Source: an uncultured Cohaesibacter sp.
Lineage (GTDB): Bacteria > Pseudomonadota > Alphaproteobacteria > Rhizobiales > Cohaesibacteraceae
DNA length: 64,000 nucleotides
Direction of reading: 5' to 3'
Assembly: GCF_963677725.1 (NCBI RefSeq)
Contig: NZ_OY782507.1
Span: forward strand, 3,842,501-3,906,500
Shown: piece by piece, positions 8,525-18,763 of the stretch
Layout: each line of letters opens with the position of its first letter
How positions within the stretch are numbered: the first letter of the stretch is position 1
Notes under the pieces: model-generated
Told to the model about the DNA's origin: nothing
Database searches by the model: none
Seen by the model: only the letters and a program-made list of their open reading frames with translations
Made by a program: the position numbers and the translations under genes

Positions 8525-8550
8525 GCTGAATTCCCGCAGTTTTTGAATTT

Positions 8551-8603
8551 TTGTGCGCAATGTGTTGCATCTTATTTTTAAAAGATATGAATTTTGCGCA
8601 CAA
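8551..8603. promoter_or_regulatory. Inverted repeat in lrp-hpd spacer
   Basis: TTGTGCGCAA at 8551-8560 and its exact reverse complement TTGCGCACAA at 8594-8603, centres 43 bases apart (about four helical turns). The arms match further outward as CATTGCGCACAA. Two phased sites suit wrapping by an Lrp octamer, so this is a likely operator for the adjacent regulator, between it and hpd. Confidence 0.6.
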
Positions 8604-8659
8604 TGCGCAGGGTTATTCTATTAGTATAAATGCCTAGGAATTCACTAGGGAGGAATAGA

Positions 8660-9784
8660 ATGGGACCCTTTCCGCATGATGCGCCAAAGGCGGTGATCGA
8701 TGAGGTCAATGTGGCCGGAACGGATGGCTTTGAATTTGTTGAATTTGCTCATCCGGTAGCTTTCAAACTGGAGGCCCTGTTTGAAAGCATGGGCTTTACC
8801 GAGGTCGCCCGGCACAAGCACAAGGATATCTCGCTTTACCGGCAAGGCCATGTCAATTATCTGATCAATCGCGACCCGGATGGACATGCGGCCCATTTCG
8901 TCAAAGAGCATGGGCCCTGTGCACCGGCCATGGCGTGGCGGGTGGTGGACGCGCAAGTGGCGCTTCAATGCGCGCTTGATTATGGAGCAGAAGAGTATAA
9001 GGGGCCGGGCAAGGCGCTTGATGTGCCTGCGGTCTATGGCATTGGTGGATCCTTGCTCTATTTCGTCGAGACCTATGGTGCGGACGGCTCAGCCTATCAC
9101 GCGGATTATCAGTGGCTTGGCGAGCGGGATCCAAACCCGGAAGGCGCAGGATTTTATTATCTCGATCACCTGACCCACAATGTGATGCGCGGCAATATGA
9201 ATACTTGGTATGACTTCTATGCCAAGGCGTTCAACTTCAAGGAAATCCGCTTTTTTGACATCAAAGGCGAATATACCGGGCTTTATTCGCGGGCGTTGAC
9301 GTCGCCTGACGGCAAGATCCGCATTCCGATCAATGAAAGCTCCGATGACAAGAGCCAGATCGAGGAATATCTCAACGAATATAAAGGCGAGGGGATCCAG
9401 CATATCGCGGTTGGGACGGAGGATATTTATCACTCAACCGAAGCAATTGCCGAAAAGGGGCTCGCCTTCATGCCTGCTCCGCCCGATGCTTATTATGAGA
9501 TGTCGCATGAGCGGGTGAATGGGCATCAGGAGCCACTCGACCGGATGAAGCAGAATGGCATTCTGATCGATGGGGAAGGGGTGGTTGATGGAGGCCGGAC
9601 CCGCATTCTTTTGCAGATTTTCTCCAAAACGGTGATCGGCCCGATCTTCTTTGAATTCATCCAACGCAAGGGTGACGATGGCTTTGGTGAGGGCAATTTC
9701 AAGGCCTTGTTTGAATCGATCGAGCGCGATCAGATCGAACGGGGCGTGTTGATTGCCGATACGACTGCGCCCGCCGCAGAATAA
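8660..9784 (+). CDS. hpd: 4-hydroxyphenylpyruvate dioxygenase
   Basis: Fe(II) dioxygenase converting 4-hydroxyphenylpyruvate to homogentisate in tyrosine catabolism. It is 374 residues with two VOC-type halves. Metal ligands are H170 (YLDHLTHNV), H248 (GIQHIAV) and E332 (FFEFIQRKGDDGFGEGNF); the latter segment carries the family's C-terminal signature. AGGGAGGAAT precedes the ATG at 8660. The product is the same homogentisate expected from the hydroxylase upstream, so two routes converge on the fumarylacetoacetase branch. Confidence 0.96.
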   Translation: MGPFPHDAPKAVIDEVNVAGTDGFEFVEFAHPVAFKLEALFESMGFTEVARHKHKDISLYRQGHVNYLINRDPDGHAAHFVKEHGPCAPAMAWRVVDAQVALQCALDYGAEEYKGPGKALDVPAVYGIGGSLLYFVETYGADGSAYHADYQWLGERDPNPEGAGFYYLDHLTHNVMRGNMNTWYDFYAKAFNFKEIRFFDIKGEYTGLYSRALTSPDGKIRIPINESSDDKSQIEEYLNEYKGEGIQHIAVGTEDIYHSTEAIAEKGLAFMPAPPDAYYEMSHERVNGHQEPLDRMKQNGILIDGEGVVDGGRTRILLQIFSKTVIGPIFFEFIQRKGDDGFGEGNFKALFESIERDQIERGVLIADTTAPAAE

Positions 9785-9878
9785 TCAGACAGGGGCCAAG
9801 TGACCATTTGTCACCCGGTAAAGAGGCCTATCAGTTCGCGGGGCATAGGGTTTGGCAGGCCATGGCTTCTCGCGGTCC

Positions 9879-9914
9879 AATGCCCGGTTTTCCTTGGAAA
9901 TCCGGGCATTTTTT
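9879..9914 (+). terminator. Terminator after hpd
   Basis: AATGCCCGG (9879-9887) pairs with CCGGGCATT (9902-9910), followed by TTTTTT. It separates hpd from malate synthase. Confidence 0.88.
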
Positions 9915-10073
9915 GTATCACTGACTGGTTCTGAGCGAAACATCTCCTTGTGTCTTTTGAAAATTCTCAGCGACTTTCTGCTTTTCAGAATAGATGCCTT
10001 GTGAGCATAATCCCCCGAACAGAAGGGGTGGGCGACACATCCCGCTTTTTTAAGGAATGGTAACGGGGCTGAC

Positions 10074-12245
10074 ATGATAGCACGCAGACTAGACAAGAAT
10101 GACCTGAAGGTGGATGAGCAACTGGTGGCGCTGATCGACGAAGAGATCCTGCCTGGCACCGAGGTCTCTTCGGTTCAGTTCTGGCAGGGCCTGTCTGATG
10201 CGGTGGCGCGTTTCACCCCGATCAACAATGCTTTGCTGGCCAAGCGCGCCGAGTTGCAAAGCCAGGTCGATGAATGGTGCAAGGCGCACAAAGGCCAGCC
10301 ATTGGATCCGGCCGCCTATCGGACCTTCCTTGAAGAGATCGGTTATATCGTCCCGGAAGGGGAGGATTTCGAGGTTGGAACCACCAATGTCGACGCCGAG
10401 CTGGCGACGCTTGCCGGGCCGCAATTGGTCGTGCCGGTGATGAATGCCCGTTTTGCGCTGAATGCGGCCAACGCCCGCTGGGGCAGCCTGTATGATGCGC
10501 TTTATGGCACTGACGTTGTGCCGCAGGATGGAGACCTTGCACCGGGTGAGAGCTTTAATGAAGCGCGCGGTTTGGCGGTGATTGCCAAGACGCATGCATT
10601 CCTGGACGATGCCGTGCCGCTGGTCTCTGGCTCCCATGGGGACGTGACGGCCTACAGGGTCGATCCGGACACGCGGACCTTGACCATCCGTTTGGCCGAT
10701 GACAGCGAGACGAGCCTCAAGGATGACAGCCAGTTTGTCGGCTTTGTCGAGGCTTCGGTGATTTTGTTCCGTAACAACGGCCTGCATATTGAATTGCAGA
10801 TTGATCCTGACCATCCGATTGGTGCCTTGTCGAGGGCCGGGATCAAGGATGTGGTACTGGAAAGCGCCGTTAGCACCATTCAGGACTGCGAGGATTCCGT
10901 CGCGGCTGTTGATGCCGAGGATAAAGGCCTTGTCTATCGCAATTGGCTTGGACTGATGAAAGGCGATCTGCAAGACAGTTTCCAGAAGGGCGGGCGACTG
11001 ATGACGCGCGAGCTGGCCGAGGATCGGATTTATACGGACCGTAGCGGCGGCACCCTGACCTTGCATGGTCGCAGCCTGATGCTGGTGCGTAATGTGGGGC
11101 ATTTGATGACCAATCCGGCGATCTTGGACGCCAAGGGAGAAGAGATTTTTGAAGGCATTCTGGATGCCTTTGTCACCGTTGCCGCTGCCTTGCATGACAT
11201 TCCCCGCAAGGGCAACAGCCGGACGGGTAGCATCTATATCGTCAAGCCGAAGATGCATGGTCCGGAGGAGGTCGCCTATGCCAACGATCTGTTTGATGCG
11301 GTGGAGGATTGCTTTGGCCTGCCGCGCAACAGCATCAAGATCGGGGTGATGGATGAAGAACGCCGCACGACAGTCAACCTGAAGGCCTGCATTGGGGCAG
11401 TCAAAGACCGAATCGTCTTCATCAATACCGGCTTCCTTGATCGCACCGGCGATGAAATCCATACCTCGATGGAACTGGGGCCATTCCTGCCCAAAGAACA
11501 GATCAAGGCGCAGCCCTGGATTGCCGCCTATGAGGACTGGAATGTTGATACGGGTCTGGAAACGGGTCTCAATGGCAAGGGTCAGATTGGGAAGGGCATG
11601 TGGGCCAAGCCCGATGAAATGGCGGAAATGATGGAGGCCAAAATTGGTCATCCAAAGGCCGGTGCGACCTGCGCCTGGGTGCCATCGCCCACAGCGGCGA
11701 CCCTGCATGCGACCCACTATCACAAGGTGAATGTGCCTTCCGTTCAGGCCGAACTGGCCAGCCGAAAGAAGGCCGATCTTGATACGATCCTGACCGTGCC
11801 GCTGTTGGAGGGTAAAAATCTCGATCCGCAAACCATCCAGAATGAAGTTGATAACAATGCGCAGGGTATTCTGGGTTATGTGGTCCGCTGGATTGATCAG
11901 GGTGTCGGGTGTTCCAAGGTGCCGGACATCAACAATGTGGCCTTGATGGAAGACCGGGCGACATTGCGGATCTCCAGCCAGCATATGGCCAATTGGCTGT
12001 ATCATGGCCTGATCACACCGGAGCAGGTGATCGAGACGATGGAAAGAATGGCGCGCGTCGTCGATCAACAGAATGCTGAAGATCCGGATTATCGGAACAT
12101 GGCAGATAGCTATGTCGCCTCAATCGCTTTCCGTGCCGCCTGCGATCTGGTCTTCAAGGGCAAGGATCAACCAAGTGGCTATACCGAGCCGTTGCTGCAT
12201 AAGCTTCGGCAGATTGCCAAGACGCAGGCAGAAAAGTTCGGTTGA
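10074..12245 (+). CDS. glcB: Malate synthase G
   Basis: Condenses glyoxylate and acetyl-CoA to malate (glyoxylate bypass/glycolate use). At 723 residues it matches the long monomeric G isoform. Recognisable stretches include the N-terminal helical domain ([16 protein letters not shown]), a TIM-barrel core with [32 protein letters not shown] with the substrate-arginine region, and [21 protein letters not shown], which holds the catalytic-Asp region. It stands alone between terminators. Acetoacetate from homogentisate breakdown yields acetyl-CoA, which may explain why it sits here. Confidence 0.97.
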   Translation: MIARRLDKNDLKVDEQLVALIDEEILPGTEVSSVQFWQGLSDAVARFTPINNALLAKRAELQSQVDEWCKAHKGQPLDPAAYRTFLEEIGYIVPEGEDFEVGTTNVDAELATLAGPQLVVPVMNARFALNAANARWGSLYDALYGTDVVPQDGDLAPGESFNEARGLAVIAKTHAFLDDAVPLVSGSHGDVTAYRVDPDTRTLTIRLADDSETSLKDDSQFVGFVEASVILFRNNGLHIELQIDPDHPIGALSRAGIKDVVLESAVSTIQDCEDSVAAVDAEDKGLVYRNWLGLMKGDLQDSFQKGGRLMTRELAEDRIYTDRSGGTLTLHGRSLMLVRNVGHLMTNPAILDAKGEEIFEGILDAFVTVAAALHDIPRKGNSRTGSIYIVKPKMHGPEEVAYANDLFDAVEDCFGLPRNSIKIGVMDEERRTTVNLKACIGAVKDRIVFINTGFLDRTGDEIHTSMELGPFLPKEQIKAQPWIAAYEDWNVDTGLETGLNGKGQIGKGMWAKPDEMAEMMEAKIGHPKAGATCAWVPSPTAATLHATHYHKVNVPSVQAELASRKKADLDTILTVPLLEGKNLDPQTIQNEVDNNAQGILGYVVRWIDQGVGCSKVPDINNVALMEDRATLRISSQHMANWLYHGLITPEQVIETMERMARVVDQQNAEDPDYRNMADSYVASIAFRAACDLVFKGKDQPSGYTEPLLHKLRQIAKTQAEKFG

Positions 12246-12270
12246 ATATCTGCGCTATCAGACAAGAAAG

Positions 12271-12296
12271 AGGGTGCCTGTTGGTGCCCTTTTTTG
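12271..12296 (+). terminator. Terminator after glcB
   Basis: AGGGTGCC pairs with GGTGCCCT (two G-T wobbles) around a 4-base loop, followed by TTTTTT. Confidence 0.85.
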
Positions 12297-12741
12297 TGGT
12301 GCTTTTCTTTGCGTTCTGGCACTCCCAGATTAGGGATGGCAAAGGCTGTCATTGTCATTGAGTTCTGCAGTGAGCGCATGGCTCGTGATCCTGCATCGGG
12401 TGCTCTCCTGATGGTGATAAGGCGTAAGGGACAGTCTTGGGTCTGTCGTTCTTCGCACTTCTCTGTCCAATTGGCCAAGTGCGGGGAAACTATGGAGACC
12501 TTGCTATGGGTGCGAAAAAGTGCGTTCGAAATGCACAGGGTCGGCTGCGAATGGAGAGTTGCAAATATTTGTTTTAATTTGTTAATTTTTAATATTCTTT
12601 CGTTAACTCTGCCTCTCGTCGTTCTTGAAAACGAGTTTGACTTGATGTCATGAAAGAAGGCTGGTAGGAAGCAGTCCTATACTTTCGGTGAGGTAAAGTT
12701 CAACTTTCGGATAGTCCCCCTAGAAGGGTTGTCCAAAATCA
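12297..12741. other. Intergenic region without supported gene
   Basis: An open frame at 12294-12653 has no recognisable content or ribosome site. AT-rich from 12560 to 12660. Closer to the next gene (12660-12730) ACTTTCGG occurs twice, flanking a small palindrome (AAAGTTCAACTTT). This could be structured leader RNA or an operator for the CBS/permease pair. I recognise no known riboswitch. Confidence 0.3.
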
Positions 12742-13404
12742 GTGAAATCAGCTGCAGCTACCATATCTGCTACCTTGCCCGGGGCTGCACTCGTATGCGA
12801 TTATTGCAAGGCTCGTTATATTCGCAATAGGGTGAAACCCAAATTTTTTGCCGGCGAAAGGCTGGGAGGCCTCGTTGAGCAAAATGAGCTGGAGGAAATT
12901 GCTGTGCCTTGCATTGATGCAATGATTGACGAAGTCGTCAGCTTGCCACTCGATATTTCGGTCGAGGAAGCACTCAACGTGCTAGATAACAATAATATCC
13001 GTACCGCGCCTGTTCTCGCTAGCGACAAGACCATGCTGGGTCTTTTCGGTTATGAAACACTGATGCAGGCCGTTTTGCCTCCAGCCTTGACTATGGGAAT
13101 AGGTCTGGGGCGTCTGGATTTTGCACGAGGAGCCGGGCCGGATATCGCTCGTCGCCTGCGCAAGGTCAAAGCCAAGCCACTCTCTGAGGTGATGAACCGC
13201 AAGCCACAAACCTTGCAGCCGGAAATGTCCCTCTGGGAAACGATCCGCACGCTGGCCAAGGCCCGGGCTCCTCTTGCTGTGGTTGACAAAAAATCCAATA
13301 AGTTTCTTGGAATTGTGACCGAGCGGTCCGCTATTGCCGAGCTTGAGCGAAGCGAGTCGGATCCTACCTTGACTGGGCCGGAACTGGACGCGTCTGATAA
13401 CTGA
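12742..13404 (+). CDS. CBS-domain pair protein
   Basis: 220 residues with two CBS motifs: about 60-115 (DAMIDEVVSLPLDISVEEAL) and 145-208 (LSEVMNRKPQTLQPEMSLWE). Such pairs bind adenine nucleotides and sense energy state. GTG start; AGAAGGG lies upstream. No catalytic or DNA-binding domain is visible. It is followed 54 bases later by a permease gene and may gate or regulate it, which is inference from proximity. Confidence 0.8.
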   Translation: MKSAAATISATLPGAALVCDYCKARYIRNRVKPKFFAGERLGGLVEQNELEEIAVPCIDAMIDEVVSLPLDISVEEALNVLDNNNIRTAPVLASDKTMLGLFGYETLMQAVLPPALTMGIGLGRLDFARGAGPDIARRLRKVKAKPLSEVMNRKPQTLQPEMSLWETIRTLAKARAPLAVVDKKSNKFLGIVTERSAIAELERSESDPTLTGPELDASDN

Positions 13405-13458
13405 TCAGGCGCCTGTTCTGGCCTTGCTAAACACTTGTGAATAGGGGCCCGAAACAAA

Positions 13459-14814
13459 ATGGGACATGCCACGGAGATGGCCACAAGCGCAGCCTTTGGC
13501 TGGTCGCCTTTGGTTGTTGCGACCGTCATTCTTGTACTTGCCTATATCTTTATCATCTCGGAAAAGATCAACCGCGCGATCGTCTCTCTTCTCGGGGCTG
13601 GTCTTTTGGTTTTGCTCGGGGTTCTGAACTTCGAGTTGGTGGTTGCCGGGACTGATTTCAATACCCTCTTCCTGCTGATCGGCATGATGGTCATCGTAGC
13701 CATCACCAAGGATTCAGGTGTTTTCCAGTTCGTGGCGATTTATACTGCCAAGACGGTCAAGGCCAATCCTCGGGCCCTTTTGGCTGCACTGGCTATTGTG
13801 ACCGCCATCTTTTCATCGTTGCTGGATAACGTTACAACGGTCCTGCTCGTTGTGCCGGTGACGTTGCTGCTGACGGACCAGTTGGAGTTGAACCCTTATC
13901 CGTTCCTGTTCTCGCAGATCTTTGCCTCCAATATTGGCGGTTCGGCGACCCTGATCGGTGACCCGCCGAACATTCTGATCGGTTCTGCGGTTGGCCTCAG
14001 CTTCATGGATTTCGTCGAGCATGTCGGCCCACCCGCGTTGGTCATCATGATCTTCTGCCTGATTTTCTTCGACCTGCTGTGGGGCCGCAAGCTGAAGACC
14101 ACGCGGCGGGCTCAGGTGGCAATGATGCGCTATAATGCCGGTGAAGCGATCGAGGATCGTGGCTTGCTGTTCAAGTCCCTCTTTACGCTGGCGCTGGTGA
14201 TGGCTGGCTTCATCTGGGGGCATGATCTGGGCTGGCAGCCGGGCTCCATTGCCCTGACCGGTGCGGCTTTCCTGTTGCTGTTGCAGAGCATCAAACTTGG
14301 GCCGGAAGGGCAGTCGCACAATGTGCATAAGGCCTTCCAACAGGTGGAATGGGAAACGATCTTCTTCTTCTTAGGTCTGTTTGTCCTTGTCTATGGTGTC
14401 GAACATACCGGTTTGCTGAAAATGATCGCCGAGGAATTGCTTCAGGTTACCGGCACCAATGTGCCGCTGGCGGGCATGATCATTCTTGGTTCGTCTGCCG
14501 TGCTCTCGGCCATCGTTGATAACATTCCGTTTGTTGCAACGATGATTCCGTTGATCGAAGCGATGCAAACCGATCTTGGGGGGGCAAATGCGATTGAGCC
14601 GCTCTGGTGGTGTCTGTCGCTTGGTGCCTGTCTTGGCGGCAATGGCACTCTGATTGGCGCTAGCGCCAACGTTATGGTCGCCAGTTTTGCGGAACGGGCA
14701 GGGCAGCGCATTTCCTTCATGAAATTCATGAGCCTTGCTTTCCCACTGATGCTGTTCACAACGTTGATCGCTGCGATCTATGCGTGGTTTGCTTTCTTTG
14801 TCTTTGATTTTTGA
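13459..14814 (+). CDS. ArsB/NhaD-type ion permease
   Basis: 451-residue integral membrane protein of the ion transporter superfamily, about 11-12 helices. Family marks are LLDNVTTVLLVVPV, SNIGGSATLIGDPPN in the first half and the pseudo-repeat SAIVDNIPFVATM plus GGNGTLIGASAN in the second. Members move sodium, protons, arsenite or dicarboxylates; no arsenic genes are nearby and the substrate cannot be told. The CBS gene upstream may be its regulator. A strong terminator follows. Confidence 0.88.
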   Translation: MGHATEMATSAAFGWSPLVVATVILVLAYIFIISEKINRAIVSLLGAGLLVLLGVLNFELVVAGTDFNTLFLLIGMMVIVAITKDSGVFQFVAIYTAKTVKANPRALLAALAIVTAIFSSLLDNVTTVLLVVPVTLLLTDQLELNPYPFLFSQIFASNIGGSATLIGDPPNILIGSAVGLSFMDFVEHVGPPALVIMIFCLIFFDLLWGRKLKTTRRAQVAMMRYNAGEAIEDRGLLFKSLFTLALVMAGFIWGHDLGWQPGSIALTGAAFLLLLQSIKLGPEGQSHNVHKAFQQVEWETIFFFLGLFVLVYGVEHTGLLKMIAEELLQVTGTNVPLAGMIILGSSAVLSAIVDNIPFVATMIPLIEAMQTDLGGANAIEPLWWCLSLGACLGGNGTLIGASANVMVASFAERAGQRISFMKFMSLAFPLMLFTTLIAAIYAWFAFFVFDF

Positions 14815-14844
14815 TCGATAAAGACATAAGCAAGAAATGAGATG

Positions 14845-14869
14845 AGGGGAGCTTTGGCTCCCCTTTTTT
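14845..14869 (+). terminator. Terminator after permease
   Basis: AGGGGAGC (14845-14852) pairs with GCTCCCCT (14857-14864), 4-base loop, then TTTTTT. Confidence 0.92.
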
Positions 14870-15120
14870 ATGTCTTGATAGTGGTCGATGTCCCGTCTTC
14901 ATCCGCCTTAGTGGCTGCACGAAGGTGGCAAGGGTGGATTGGCGCTATCAATCATCGATGAGGCGCAAGGCAAGCCGCATTTTGCCGACAAACCCGGCAG
15001 TCTGATTTTAATCGCCTACCCAGATCGCGCGCAGATTGAGTGCCACGGATCAGCTTGACGGCGGATTTGAAGAGGCTGAGTCCCTTGAGGTTGTTGCCGC
15101 ATTGGACCAAATGGCACTTG
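14870..15120. other. Spacer without supported gene
   Basis: I see no gene or known RNA motif. A minus-strand frame through 15000-15120 reads as protein-like but has no family I recognise and no start site. It may be a decayed remnant. Confidence 0.25.
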
Positions 15121-16344
15121 TTATTCAATCTCGCGCTCAGCGACCTTGGTGCCGTTGGAGATTCCAGCGGAGGGGTAAAGGATGATCTGGTCACCTTCGC
15201 TAAGACCATCCAGGATCTGGGCCTTGATGCCATTGTCGCGGCCGATGGTGACGCGGTTTTGCTGGGCCTTGCCATCGATGACCTTGAAGACGGCCCAGTC
15301 TGCGCCATCACGAAACAGGGCGTTGGATGGAATGATCAGGGCGTCCTTGCTTTCCCAAATAACGATGCGCACTTCGACGCGATAGCCATGGCCAAGGCGT
15401 TGGCGGTTGGCTCTGGGGCCGGTAAACTGGATGATTGCTTTGACCCTTTGCTCTTCGACGCCAAGGGATGAAAATTTCTTGAAACCCCACGGGTCGATCC
15501 GCTCGACCACACCGGACAGGGTCGCTTCACCGCCCCAATCGTCAATGATGACCCGGTCGCCGGGGCTGACCTGTACCGCGTCAGTGGAGAGCAGCTCGAC
15601 CACGACTTCAAGGTCATTTTCGATGTTGCCGATTTCCATGATCGGCGTGCCAGCGCTGAGCGTGGTTTCACTTTCCTGGATGATGCGCAAAATGCGGCCG
15701 GTTGTCGGCGCTTTGAGGGGGATGGGGCGATCGTCGGACTGCATGGTGGCGGATTGCGGGTCGTCAAAACTGATCAGCCGGGCGCGTGCATTGGCAAGCT
15801 CGGCCTTGCGCATGGCGATGGCGGCTTCTGCGGTGTCGCGGTTGGCGCTGGCAGTGCGCACGGTGCTTTTCTTGCGGTCAAGGGAGGCCCGACTTTCGCT
15901 GCCCTTGGCGGCGAGCTGTTTGCTGCGTTGCCATTCGCCTTGAGCAAATTCGAGATCGGCGATGGCCTTGTTGAGGTCGGCGCGGGCAACCCGCAAGGTG
16001 GCTTCTGCGGCAGTGACGGCGGCGCGGGCCTGCTCGCGGGTGCGGATGTCGAGGGCTGCGGGGTTCAGGGGCCGCATTTGCGCAACGACGGTCTCATTGC
16101 GGATCACCGCGTCACCGGGCTTGGCCTCCACCCGCATCAGGCGACCAGCCACAGGGGTGGATACAACATAGGCGTCATGGACCCGTGTGCGACCTTCCTC
16201 ATTGATGGTCTGGATCATCGCTCCGCGTTTGGCGACATCCATATCGACCATCAAGGGGTGCGGCCAGAAGGCATAGATCAGTGCGATGGTCGTAACCAGC
16301 AAGGCCGCAATGGTGAGAAAAGAACGAGATTTTCTTTTAGCCAT
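15121..16344 (-). CDS. HlyD-type periplasmic adaptor, efflux module 2
   Basis: 407-residue membrane-fusion protein: N-terminal membrane anchor (about residues 8-27), barrel-sandwich segment (VSTPVAGRLMRVEAKPGDAV), a long alpha-hairpin (residues 90-180, rich in Ala/Arg/Glu heptads), the second lipoyl half (APTTGRILRI) and a beta-barrel. CTGGGAG lies before the ATG at 16344. It is the last gene after the ATPase and FtsX permease, so it probably couples them across the periplasm. The cargo is unknown; the set resembles DevBCA/MacAB-type exporters. Confidence 0.88.
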   Translation of the reverse strand: MAKRKSRSFLTIAALLVTTIALIYAFWPHPLMVDMDVAKRGAMIQTINEEGRTRVHDAYVVSTPVAGRLMRVEAKPGDAVIRNETVVAQMRPLNPAALDIRTREQARAAVTAAEATLRVARADLNKAIADLEFAQGEWQRSKQLAAKGSESRASLDRKKSTVRTASANRDTAEAAIAMRKAELANARARLISFDDPQSATMQSDDRPIPLKAPTTGRILRIIQESETTLSAGTPIMEIGNIENDLEVVVELLSTDAVQVSPGDRVIIDDWGGEATLSGVVERIDPWGFKKFSSLGVEEQRVKAIIQFTGPRANRQRLGHGYRVEVRIVIWESKDALIIPSNALFRDGADWAVFKVIDGKAQQNRVTIGRDNGIKAQILDGLSEGDQIILYPSAGISNGTKVAEREIE

Positions 16345-16369
16345 GACATAACTCCCAGCGTGAACTGGA

Positions 16370-18733
16370 TCATTCTCTGATTTTGAGGGCGGACACAAGG
16401 TCGACCCGGTCGATGTCGCGTTTCACCAGCCAGCCGGAAAAGGCTGCCGCGGACAGGACCGCGAGCGCGGCTGTTCCATAACTGGCAGGCGAGAAGATGA
16501 TGGGGATCTGATAGAGGTCGGTGCTGAAGCCTTCTGCCATGGCATAGACCAGATAATAGCCCAGAAGCGAGCCAAGGGGCAGGGCAGCGAGGGTGATAAC
16601 ACCCAATTCTCCCAGCAACACAAAAGCGGCTTCGGCCCGCGTGAAACCCATGACGCGCAGGCTTGCCAAATCGCGCAGGCGCTCGGCATAGGCAATGCGG
16701 GCGGCGTTGTAGACGATGCCAAAGGTGATGATGGCGGCGATGGCCATCATGACATAGCGGGTGGAGCCTGCCCCGGTATCCATCATTTTCTGCAAGGCAG
16801 CGCGGGCGTCAGATTTGAGGCTGACGCCGGCCACATAGGGGCGGTCCTTCAATTGCTTGAAGATGCGGTCTTTCTTTTGCGGGTCGATGCGCAGGTAAGC
16901 GGTGGAAATGCGCAAGGGCTCTTTCAGCTCGCGATTGAGCGCATCGAGCTGCATATAGGCAGGCGAGCCAAGCAGGCTTTCGGCGATGTTGGCAACGGGG
17001 ATGGTGAGGGTCGGGCGGCGGCCTTCGAGAATTTCGACGGTCAGACTTTCGCCCGGTGTGATGTCGAGTGTCTTGGCAAGGGCTTTGGACAGCACGATGC
17101 CTTGCGGCCCCAGCGGAATGGGCGTCAGATCGCGGGCGACAGCACGTTTGAGGGTCGGGTCATTGATCAGGCCGGTGATACCGCCGCGATAACTGTTCAG
17201 ACCGTGGCTGAGGACGGCGGCTACCGAGCGCTCCGGCTCGACCTGCAGGATGCCGGGCATGCTTTGCAACTCATGGATCGTGCGGCTGGCGAGTGGATGG
17301 GTGAAGGTGACCGTGACCTGAGAGCGGTCGATGACATTGAAGGTGAGGTCCATGGTCTTGTCAAAGCCAGCCAACAGCGAAATCATCGACACGGACAGCG
17401 CCATGCCTGCGGAAATGCCAGCCAGCGAGCCGAGCATGCGCCCCGGTTGGCGCGTGAGGCGGCGCAGGATCATTCTGCTTGGCTGATCAAGCAGGCGGTT
17501 GAGGCTGGCGCTGAGGCGGCCCGAGCGGGAATAATCCGTGGGCGCAGGCGGGCGCATGGCAACGGCGGGTGTCAAAGCAAAGACGGTGCGCAGCACCAGC
17601 AACCCTCCGGCGGAGGCGGCTAGAATTGAGGTGGCAAACGCGGTGATAAAGGCAGCAGGCTCCAGCTGGAAGACCAGAATGGGAAATTTGTAATAGGTCT
17701 GGTAGATGGTCAGCATGCCGCGTCCCAGTGCGATGCCGCCAAGGCATCCAAGCAAGGCACCGCCAATGGCGATCACCAGCACGAATTTGAAATAGTGGGC
17801 ACCAACCTCCCAATTGCTGTAACCAAAGGCCTTGATCAGGCCGATCTGCTCGCGCTCCGCCTGCACCATGCGGGAGATGACGATATTGAGCAGGAAGGCG
17901 GCGACCGCAAGGAAAATGGGCGGTACAACGCGCGAGGAGGATTCCATGCCTTCGATTTCCTCGACGATGAACCGGTTCGAGGTCTGGTCCTTGATGCCAT
18001 AGGCCCCGAGACCGCCATAGGGGTCGAGGATGCGGTCGATCCGGTCGATAATGTCGGCCAAATTGTTGCTGCGGCCCAGGGAGAGAATGGCCTCATTGAA
18101 GGCTCCTTGCATGTCATAGGCGGCGGACAGAGCGGTCTGGCTCATCCAGATGACGCCAAAGCGGCTGTCGTCGGAGATCATTTCCCCCGGGGCGACGCTG
18201 TAGAGAAATTCCGGCGACTGGGCGAGGCCGACAATCAGAAACGAGCGGCGGGCGCCATTCATCGTGGCGGAGAGATGATCGCCGGGCGTCAGGCCGTGGG
18301 CCTTGGCGAAGCTTTCGAGCAGCAGGATTTCGTCGGCATTGTCGCGGCTGATGCGGCGACCATCGGTCAGGTGGATGTCATTGAGGCGCGGCTTGCCATC
18401 ATCGGGCAGGGAAACGGCGCTGGCGCGCAAGGGCAGCGCCAGACCGGGCAGGCTGATCAAGGCAGAGCCGGTGATGCGTCCTTCGGCAGCGGAAATGCCG
18501 GGGAGCGCCGCAAGATCTCGGATCACATGGAGCGGGGCGCGTTTGACGGGGGCAAAAATATCGGCCAGCCGGTTGCGCTCATAATAGGTGCGTTTGGTCT
18601 CGGACAGGGAGGTGACAACACCGGACATCATGACCAAAAGCATCACGCCGGTGGCTATGACGGCGGCAATGGCAATTGCCTGACCCTTCATGCGCCAGAG
18701 ATCCCTTGCAAGCTTTTGGTTCAGTGGGGACAT
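16370..18733 (-). CDS. FtsX-family ABC permease, efflux module 2
   Basis: 787-residue permease with an N-terminal helix, a large periplasmic part, and two FtsX-type helical blocks (about residues 260-395 and 655-770). The last block ends with VKRDIDRVDLVSALKIRE, a typical FtsX C terminus. The ATG at 18733 has AGAGGTGA in front; a GTG two codons earlier is less likely. Such permeases work with MacB/LolD-like ATPases to drive lipid, peptide or drug extrusion through mechanical coupling. It lies 30 bases after the ATPase gene. Confidence 0.88.
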   Translation of the reverse strand: MSPLNQKLARDLWRMKGQAIAIAAVIATGVMLLVMMSGVVTSLSETKRTYYERNRLADIFAPVKRAPLHVIRDLAALPGISAAEGRITGSALISLPGLALPLRASAVSLPDDGKPRLNDIHLTDGRRISRDNADEILLLESFAKAHGLTPGDHLSATMNGARRSFLIVGLAQSPEFLYSVAPGEMISDDSRFGVIWMSQTALSAAYDMQGAFNEAILSLGRSNNLADIIDRIDRILDPYGGLGAYGIKDQTSNRFIVEEIEGMESSSRVVPPIFLAVAAFLLNIVISRMVQAEREQIGLIKAFGYSNWEVGAHYFKFVLVIAIGGALLGCLGGIALGRGMLTIYQTYYKFPILVFQLEPAAFITAFATSILAASAGGLLVLRTVFALTPAVAMRPPAPTDYSRSGRLSASLNRLLDQPSRMILRRLTRQPGRMLGSLAGISAGMALSVSMISLLAGFDKTMDLTFNVIDRSQVTVTFTHPLASRTIHELQSMPGILQVEPERSVAAVLSHGLNSYRGGITGLINDPTLKRAVARDLTPIPLGPQGIVLSKALAKTLDITPGESLTVEILEGRRPTLTIPVANIAESLLGSPAYMQLDALNRELKEPLRISTAYLRIDPQKKDRIFKQLKDRPYVAGVSLKSDARAALQKMMDTGAGSTRYVMMAIAAIITFGIVYNAARIAYAERLRDLASLRVMGFTRAEAAFVLLGELGVITLAALPLGSLLGYYLVYAMAEGFSTDLYQIPIIFSPASYGTAALAVLSAAAFSGWLVKRDIDRVDLVSALKIRE

Positions 18734-18763
18734 GCTCACCTCTCTTGCCCTGCCCTTAAGGCA

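Noticed and set aside
10089-12068. Very long open frame on the minus strand (659 codons) opposite malate synthase
   Set aside because: It mirrors the codon pattern of glcB, is rich in His/Arg/Gln as antisense shadows are, has no ribosome site, and no known family.
12294-12653. 119-codon plus-strand frame after glcB
   Set aside because: It begins inside the glcB terminator tail, has no ribosome site and shows no recognisable domain.
12686-12698. AAAGTTCAACTTT palindrome with two ACTTTCGG copies as a riboswitch
   Set aside because: No fold matching a known riboswitch; kept only as a remark in the spacer entry.
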